A stretch of 64,000 nucleotides of DNA from Elgaria multicarinata webbii. Its lineage: Eukaryota > Chordata > Lepidosauria > Squamata > Anguidae. This document shows positions 60,801 to 64,000 of the stretch, piece after piece. The stretch's first letter is position 1, and each line of letters opens with the position of its first letter. Both the position numbers and the translations under genes were made by a program. The notes under the pieces are model-generated. The model had not been told where the DNA came from, searched no databases, and was given only the letters and a program-made list of their open reading frames with translations. The stretch spans positions 136,501-200,500 of the forward strand of contig NC_086188.1 of NCBI RefSeq assembly GCF_023053635.1, given 5' to 3'.

Positions 60801-61653
60801 TCTAGGTGAGATGATCAGGAGAGAGCCGTTCAGTAGGTGAGTTTCTCTGAGGGGCAGAAATGCCCGCCGGGCCCAGTCTTCTCCGGCAGGGCTCAGCGCC
60901 AGATATATTCTAGCAGGTGCGTACGGCCAGCGCTCCACGTGAATTGACTGTGTGGCTTAGAATGTGGTTTGGCAAGCAAATCAATGTACAAAGGATGTTC
61001 TGAATTTATTTATTTATTACATTTTTATACCGCCCAATAGCCGAAGCTCTGGGCAGTTCACAAAAATTAAAACCATGAAGAGCATAAATGAAAATACTAC
61101 TGTGATTCAGCAACAATTCTTAAGACAGATGATCTGGGGCATCAATTTCATTTTTAAAATCTTGCCTTGCTGGTAATGCTACATTGCACCAGTACTTCTC
61201 ACTGAAGGTTCCTATGAAAAGAGGTGGAAAGTTGACTGGTGTTTCTTTTTAGTGGGTGAGTGCCAGGGAGAAATTCCAGCAAGCGGCCGACCTCATTGAT
61301 GCTGAACAGCGGATGAAGAAGTCCATGTGGGGCCAGTTCTGGTCTGCCCACCAGAGGTTTTTCAAGTACCTCTGCATAGCCTCCAAAGTGAGAAGGGTGG
61401 TGCAGCTCGCGCGAGAAGAGATAAAGAACGGCAAAGTAAGTATCAGACTTGCAAACTGCTCTATCAGAAAGGTGTGGGACCTTTCGTGTAAGAGAAACAT
61501 GTGCCTTGTACATTTTGAACCTCAATTGTGTGTGTGTGATTGTGTCTTCCTCCAGTGTGTGGTCATAGGGCTGCAGTCCACCGGGGAAGCGAGAACCTTA
61601 GAAGCTTTGGAAGAAGGTGGCGGTGAACTGAATGACTTTGTTTCCACAGCAAA
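48738..61653 (+). CDS. SBNO1: SBNO1, strawberry notch homologue 1 (5' part, 15 coding exons)
   Basis: Coding exons are 48738-48863, 49735-49839, 50644-50956, 51759-51803, 52446-52546, 53918-54014, 54659-54819, 56075-56208, 56306-56396, 57970-58131, 58472-58607, 58714-58819, 59621-59774, 61253-61435 and 61556-61653. They give 670 residues of a protein of about 1,390 in human, so the gene leaves the window. Parts are a start [20 protein letters not shown], a Thr/Ser-rich region, an acidic block, a helicase-like core with Walker [10 protein letters not shown] (333-341), a DECH box (449-452) and SAT (about 487-489). The protein is a nuclear DExD/H-type regulator linked to Notch and other signalling. 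ATG context is GAGATGG. The intron after exon 57970-58131 is U12-type. Confidence 0.95.
48864..49734 (+). other. SBNO1: SBNO1 intron 2
   Basis: Unique-looking AT-rich sequence with one 'acttactcccagg' family fragment at 49360-49432 (ACTGCAGTCCTATCCTCACT, 'aagacttacttctgggtaaa'). Confidence 0.5.
49735..49839 (+). CDS. SBNO1: SBNO1 exon 3
   Basis: Residues 43-77: [20 protein letters not shown], ending SPTVLNIR. It matches human [15 protein letters not shown]. Acceptor TTTAG|TCA, donor AGG|GTGAGC. Confidence 0.93.
49840..50643 (+). other. SBNO1: SBNO1 intron 3
   Basis: Contains a reversed repeat-A fragment (50305-50432: GGATGCTGCACTAGATGGAC, TGGGTCTGATCCAGCATCAG). Otherwise nothing. Confidence 0.5.
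50644..50956 (+). CDS. SBNO1: SBNO1 exon 4
   Basis: Residues 78-181 plus one base: [20 protein letters not shown], a Thr-rich stretch, [20 protein letters not shown], ending [11 protein letters not shown]. Acceptor CATAG|CAA, donor GCAA|GTAAGC, phase 1. Confidence 0.94.
51759..51803 (+). CDS. SBNO1: SBNO1 exon 5, probable 45-nt cassette
   Basis: Bounded by TTTTTTTCAG|AA and CCAG|GTAAGG. It encodes (K)[14 protein letters not shown] and is phase 1 on both sides. Skipping gives ATAATDLSNG, the join seen in the human protein (ATAATDVSNG), so this is likely an alternative exon. Confidence 0.65.
51804..52445 (+). other. SBNO1: SBNO1 intron 5
   Basis: Mostly an L2-like LINE fragment on the minus strand (52030-52400). 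Confidence 0.55.
52030..52400 (-). mobile_element. L2-clade LINE 3' end (ORF2 C-terminus plus tail)
   Basis: On the minus strand it encodes [20 protein letters not shown], then [19 protein letters not shown], the conserved C-terminal segment of L2-type ORF2. A tail follows with CCGCTCCGAAATTTTTCAAT, 'gcggtatataaatattctaaataaataaa'. It is 5'-truncated. Confidence 0.75.
52446..52546 (+). CDS. SBNO1: SBNO1 exon 6
   Basis: [33 protein letters not shown]. Acceptor TTACAG|CT, donor ATG|GTAGGT. Confidence 0.93.
52690..52975 (-). repeat. Interspersed repeat A, minus strand
   Basis: GGAATTGATGGCCATCGACT, 'ttaaaaggtgattcgataaattcatagaggagaaggg', 'gggatcagaggcagaaggctg' and 'ctagatgggtcttaggtctgattcagca'. 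Read backwards these match the blocks of the copy at 38265-38690. Confidence 0.65.
52985..53180 (-). mobile_element. LINE ORF2 fragment (CR1/L2 type)
   Basis: Encodes [31 protein letters not shown] and [10 protein letters not shown], the linker segment between endonuclease and reverse transcriptase in this LINE group. Confidence 0.55.
53918..54014 (+). CDS. SBNO1: SBNO1 exon 7 (acidic)
   Basis: [20 protein letters not shown] then [12 protein letters not shown]. Acceptor GCTACAG|AAA, donor AAAT|GTATGT, phase 1. The acidic run is conserved with human. Confidence 0.94.
54659..54819 (+). CDS. SBNO1: SBNO1 exon 8
   Basis: [54 protein letters not shown]. Acceptor AAACAG|TA, donor CAG|GTGTGT. Confidence 0.94.
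54820..56074 (+). other. SBNO1: SBNO1 intron 8
   Basis: Contains an unexplained 140-codon frame (55199-55621) followed by a TATATAA box-like string and, 320 bases on, AATAAA. No certain repeat boundary is seen. Confidence 0.45.
55199..55621 (+). other. Unrecognised 140-codon open frame in SBNO1 intron 8
   Basis: The translation includes [40 protein letters not shown] and [18 protein letters not shown]. It is low in repeats and not obviously a known family. TATATAA overlaps its end and AATAAA follows near 55939. It may be a relic of a mobile element. No function is proposed. Confidence 0.25.
56075..56208 (+). CDS. SBNO1: SBNO1 exon 9 (Walker A)
   Basis: [44 protein letters not shown]. The phosphate-binding loop is GDGAGVGKG. 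Acceptor CTGCAG|CAA, donor TATG|GTCAGT, phase 2. Confidence 0.95.
56306..56396 (+). CDS. SBNO1: SBNO1 exon 10
   Basis: (W)[30 protein letters not shown]. Acceptor TTCTAG|G, donor AAG|GTGTGG. Confidence 0.94.
56397..57969 (+). other. SBNO1: SBNO1 intron 10
   Basis: 1.6 kb of AT-rich sequence. No repeat family, RNA gene or protein is recognised. Confidence 0.5.
57970..58131 (+). CDS. SBNO1: SBNO1 exon 11
   Basis: [54 protein letters not shown]. Acceptor TTTTAG|TTC. The donor is GCT|GTATCCTTC, a U12-type 5' splice site. Confidence 0.95.
58132..58471 (+). other. SBNO1: U12-type (minor spliceosome) intron of SBNO1
   Basis: The 5' site GTATCCTTC matches RTATCCTTY at every position. A branch-like TTTCTTAAT (58452-58460, consensus TTCCTTAAC) puts the branch A 12 bases before the end of the intron. 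There is no pyrimidine tract next to the CAG acceptor. All three are hallmarks of U12 introns. Length 340 bases. Confidence 0.85.
58472..58607 (+). CDS. SBNO1: SBNO1 exon 12 (DECH box)
   Basis: [45 protein letters not shown]. It carries helicase motif II (DECH) and motif III-like SAT. Donor ACAG|GTATGT, phase 1. Confidence 0.95.
58714..58819 (+). CDS. SBNO1: SBNO1 exon 13
   Basis: (G)[34 protein letters not shown]. Acceptor TTTCAG|GT, donor AAG|GTAAGT, phase 2. Confidence 0.95.
58865..58932 (+). mobile_element. tRNA-Ala-like SINE fragment
   Basis: GAGGCCGTAGCTCAGTGATA (A-box-like), 'gagtatgtgctttctatgcaggtggtcc', then a damaged B-box region (TCGTTGAATTCTC). It is followed by T and A runs. 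This is a retroposed fragment, not a working tRNA gene. Confidence 0.65.
59040..59280. repeat. Interspersed repeat D
   Basis: Rich in internal inverted pieces: 'gtttaagtataggttgttaacc', 'caacccaataacaaacca', 'ggttcacaacccatcattaa', TAGGTTGTCATTATGTGCAA. Related to 21095-21260. Confidence 0.55.
59621..59774 (+). CDS. SBNO1: SBNO1 exon 14
   Basis: [51 protein letters not shown]. Acceptor TCTTCAG|A, donor ATG|GTAAGG. Confidence 0.95.
60002..60278 (-). mobile_element. CR1 LINE 3' end, minus strand
   Basis: Begins GAATCATAGAATAGTAGAGT (the reversed CR1 terminal repeat), then 'ggaaggggcctacaa' and 'ccaaccccctgctcaaagcagg'. The minus-strand frame reads [37 protein letters not shown], the usual C-terminal coding relic. 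Confidence 0.8.
60645..60752. repeat. Family H repeat, near-complete
   Basis: GGCCCTCCAGATGTTCTGGC, CTACAATTCGCATGATCCCT, right arm GGGAGGCCAAGACATCTGGA, GGGCCACAGG. Confidence 0.75.
61005..61075 (-). mobile_element. LINE 3' tail (L2-like), minus strand
   Basis: ATTTATTTATTACATTTTTA, then TACCGCCCAATAGCCGAAGC, 'tctgggcagttcacaaaaattaaaa'. Confidence 0.7.
61253..61435 (+). CDS. SBNO1: SBNO1 exon 15
   Basis: [60 protein letters not shown]. Acceptor TTTTTAG|TGG, donor AAA|GTAAGT. Confidence 0.95.
61556..61653 (+). CDS. SBNO1: SBNO1 exon 16 (last in window)
   Basis: [32 protein letters not shown]. Donor GCAAA|GTAAGA, phase 2. The next human segment (KGVLQSLIEKHF) is not present before 64000, so the gene continues beyond the window. 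Confidence 0.95.
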
Positions 61654-62574
61654 GTAAGACTCCTGCTCCACAAGTCTTGGGGAAAGTAACTGTTTCTAAA
61701 GCACTTGAAAAATCCCAAGGCATTGCACAGTAACAACCATTGTAGGTGCTGCCCACAGTCTTACAGTCTTCAAACTGGGACAAAGGCAGGACACGCTGGG
61801 TAGGGAGTGGCAGAGGGTGGGCTGCTGTAATTTAGGGTGCGTCCTAGGCATATATTTATGGACAGAAAAAAGTCCCTTGCTGGGAGTTACCAGATTATTG
61901 TTTCTGTCTCAACATGGATAGGGTTGCACTTGAAGTCTTTCAAGGCTCTTTATAAACCGTCCAGAGAAAGTGTGATCTCCTCCCCCCACGCACATCCCTT
62001 CTTCCCTCCAAAAATCTAGTGTTCCATTTATTCATTAATTTCCTAATTTGACCTTATGGGCTGTTTAACTGTGAGCATGTGCTGTCTGTGCTTGGTTTTG
62101 TACTTGATATTCAAAGCCGATTTGCCGAAGCCCAGGGGCTTTGTAGTAGTATCTTCTCTGGGATGAAAAGTTGGCCTTTGGCTCAAATGCAGTGTAGGTT
62201 GATCCCTGAACCCATTGTGTTTGAATTCTTTGATATCAATTCTCATGCAGGGAAAGGTTTGTTGGAATTCCCGGTATTTTTCTGCCAAAGCTGTCAGCAA
62301 ACCATATAATGAGTCTCTCTGGGGCAACATCAGACAGCTGTTCCGTGGCTGATGGTGCTCCATTCTCAGTTCTGTATCCATTTAATATGGTAACAGCCTT
62401 AATCAAGCACAGAGTCTTCCACTCCGTTAAGTTCTGCAGCCAGCTCGCTCTGCTCACCGCAGCTTTCGGAATGTGAAGATCTGCAGGGAATATGGAGTGG
62501 TTACAACCGGCTCTGTTGATTACAACAATGGGGAAGGGGACATATCACAACTGGGCTAACTCCCTCGAGGAAGA

Positions 62575-62582
62575 GTTTAAAC
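62575..62582 (+). repeat. Target-site duplication, left
   Basis: GTTTAAAC, identical to 63144-63151. Confidence 0.85.
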
Positions 62583-63143
62583 CAGTGGTTCCCAAGGAGG
62601 GGCTGGTTCTGCCCCCTTGGGGGCGGTGGGATTGCATAGGGGGACGTTAAGAGGCAAGGGGGCGGCAGGGGGGCACTCGAGGTGGTCTTTTCCGAGAAGC
62701 GCCTCTCCAGAAGGTCTTAAAACCCAGGGAAATTTTTTATGGGAGAAGGTAGTTTGGTCCCAAGCCAGATAGGAGAAGAATCCACACATGTATTAATACC
62801 GTTTAAGAAGAGTCCTTTTAACGGTGAATTGAAATGTTTCAAAAGCACCAAAACGCTAATGAAGAGACATACCCTGCCTGGTGTGCCCCACCATGCTGGC
62901 TGCAAAACAGAGGCGTTCGCTCTCTTTTCCCTCCCTCCCTTGGCAAGCCTGCGGCGGGTGCTTCGGATTTTGAATAAATATTCAACTAATTGTTACTGTT
63001 TTGAATTTTATTGTTATCTTCCTTAGTGGGTCGTTGAAAACCGCTATTCTGAATAATGATTTTTATAGTGTAGGGTAGGGGGCACTGGGCATGAGTTTGT
63101 GGAACCAAGGGGGCGGTGACCTGAAAAAGTTTGGGAACCACTG
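62583..63143. mobile_element. Non-autonomous hAT-type DNA transposon
   Basis: A 561-bp element with terminal inverted repeats CAGTGGTTCCCAA ... TTGGGAACCACTG (13 bp perfect), flanked by 8-bp duplications. It has no transposase frame. Eight-bp duplications and CAGTGGTT-type termini are characteristic of hAT elements. The ends and target copies are undamaged, so it may be fairly young. Confidence 0.85.
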
Positions 63144-63151
63144 GTTTAAAC
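63144..63151 (+). repeat. Target-site duplication, right
   Basis: GTTTAAAC, a perfect copy of the left duplication and itself a palindrome. Confidence 0.85.
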
Positions 63152-63734
63152 CAATGTTTTGTCTGAGGCTCTACCGTCATAGTGCCGTTCCTAGAAATCT
63201 CTTTAGTTGCTGAAGTGTAAGCATAGATATTCCCTGTGTGTATGTTGATTTTGTTTTGGTCCGCCGTCTTGTCACTATTAGGAAAAATGTAATACAATTC
63301 TTTTAAAAGCCTTCCTTATCTGTAACTGGAAAATGCTTTTTGGATTTGGAAGAGCATTTTGCATGGCCTGAAACCCAGGCTTGTGTGTAGGAAGCAAAAC
63401 CTCTAGGAAGGGGAGTGGGGGTTGGGAGTGATCCACAAAGGGCGCCTGCCACCTTCTGTGGTGTGGGGCGTCCATGTCTGATGCTGGACTGAGTCTGGGG
63501 CTGTAGGCATCACAGTGCCACGGGTGAAGTGGAGGTCTGGTCCCTGAGGTGTTAGGCTTTAGGGTTCAAGTAGCAGACCCTGGACATTGGTTGGCAGAAG
63601 CCAGTAGAGTGTCAGTCACTGGGAGCACCTCTCCCTAATCCTGGGCTACTCTGTTTTTGGACCCTCATCTAGTCCCGTGGGGCAGGTTTATGTTGGATGG
63701 CAGGGGCAGGTTTATGTTGGACGGCAGGGGCAGG

Positions 63735-63815
63735 AAACCGGCGTCCCTCCAGATACTGGAGTACAATTCCCATCATCCCTAACCTTGCCCATGCTGGTGT
63801 TCCCCACCCCTCTTA
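63735..63815. repeat. Family H repeat, left half
   Basis: 'cggcgtccctccagatactgga', GTACAATTCCCATCATCCCT, 'ttgcccatgctgg'. Confidence 0.6.
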
Positions 63816-64000
63816 AAAGGTGATGGCTGCAGACTAGCTCACCCCTGCTTGATTACAGCCACCCAGGCAGAATAGAAACTTCACAGCATCTATGTGAAAT
63901 CGTGCCTGCAACAATTCAAGGAGATATTTCGTGGGCAGCCGAGTTTAAGAATGCTAGGAGAGGAAGCCCTCTGCATGGCTCCTCCTCACAGTAAAAGAGA

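Larger units (their letters stand above)
59775..61252 (+). other. SBNO1: SBNO1 intron 14
   Basis: Holds a reversed CR1 3' end (60002-60278), an H copy (60645-60752) and a reversed L2-like tail (61005-61075). Confidence 0.6.
61654..64000 (+). other. SBNO1: SBNO1 intron 16 (incomplete)
   Basis: Contains a complete hAT-type element (62583-63143) and an H copy (63735-63815). The stretch 62040-62470 has open frames on the minus strand that I do not recognise. Confidence 0.5.

Noticed and set aside
61654-64000. A further SBNO1 exon before the window end
   Set aside because: I searched by eye for the expected GVLQSLIEKHF coding sequence and found none.
1-64000. CRISPR array, bacterial operon signals, provirus or Polinton
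   Set aside because: No regularly spaced direct repeats, no ribosome-binding-site-led gene runs, and no recognisable LTR pair, capsid or envelope gene. The window is an ordinary vertebrate gene block.

Overview
This is a 64 kb piece of a vertebrate nuclear chromosome. It most likely comes from a squamate reptile (lizard or snake). The genes have spliced, vertebrate-type exon structures. The interspersed repeats include tRNA-headed SINEs of the Sauria type, CR1 3' ends, L2-like LINE tails and a hAT-type element, a mixture I associate with squamates. The species assignment is inference; no database was searched. The gene order RILPL1 - SNRNP35 - RILPL2 - KMT5A - SBNO1 is that of human 12q24.31 read in reverse, so the block is old conserved synteny.

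Layout. A CpG-rich promoter-like edge (1-320) may belong to the next gene to the left (TMED2 by synteny). RILPL1 (+, 7 coding exons, 4323-18438, 408 aa) and SNRNP35 (-, one coding exon, 22644-23423, 259 aa) converge tail to tail. SNRNP35 and RILPL2 (+, 4 coding exons, 25119-29685, 211 aa) diverge from a CpG island that carries a textbook CTCF-like motif. RILPL2 and KMT5A (-, 8 coding exons, 43206-33077, 341 aa) converge. KMT5A and SBNO1 (+, 15 coding exons seen from 48738, running off the right edge after 61653) diverge. Every listed coding junction was checked for reading phase and joins in frame.

Function. RILPL1 and RILPL2 are RH1/RH2 adaptor paralogues that bind Rab GTPases and act at cilia and lysosomes. 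Their shared intron phases show they are a tandem duplicate pair. SNRNP35 is the 35K protein of the U11/U12 minor-spliceosome snRNP. KMT5A (SET8/PR-Set7) monomethylates histone H4 Lys20 and is cell-cycle regulated. SBNO1 is a strawberry-notch family helicase-like nuclear regulator.

Most notable signals: a U12-type (minor spliceosome) intron in SBNO1, in the same window as a minor-spliceosome gene; two GC-AG introns (RILPL1 and KMT5A); a 10-nucleotide coding first exon of KMT5A behind a CCAAT/CHR-type promoter; a phase-symmetric 45-nt probable cassette exon in SBNO1; four CACGTG E-boxes in the SBNO1 promoter; trinucleotide runs in exon 1 of RILPL1; and a hAT-type element with perfect 8-bp target duplications. 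I saw no CRISPR array, no intact tRNA or rRNA gene, and no recognisable provirus or Polinton. I found no clearly new biological system.
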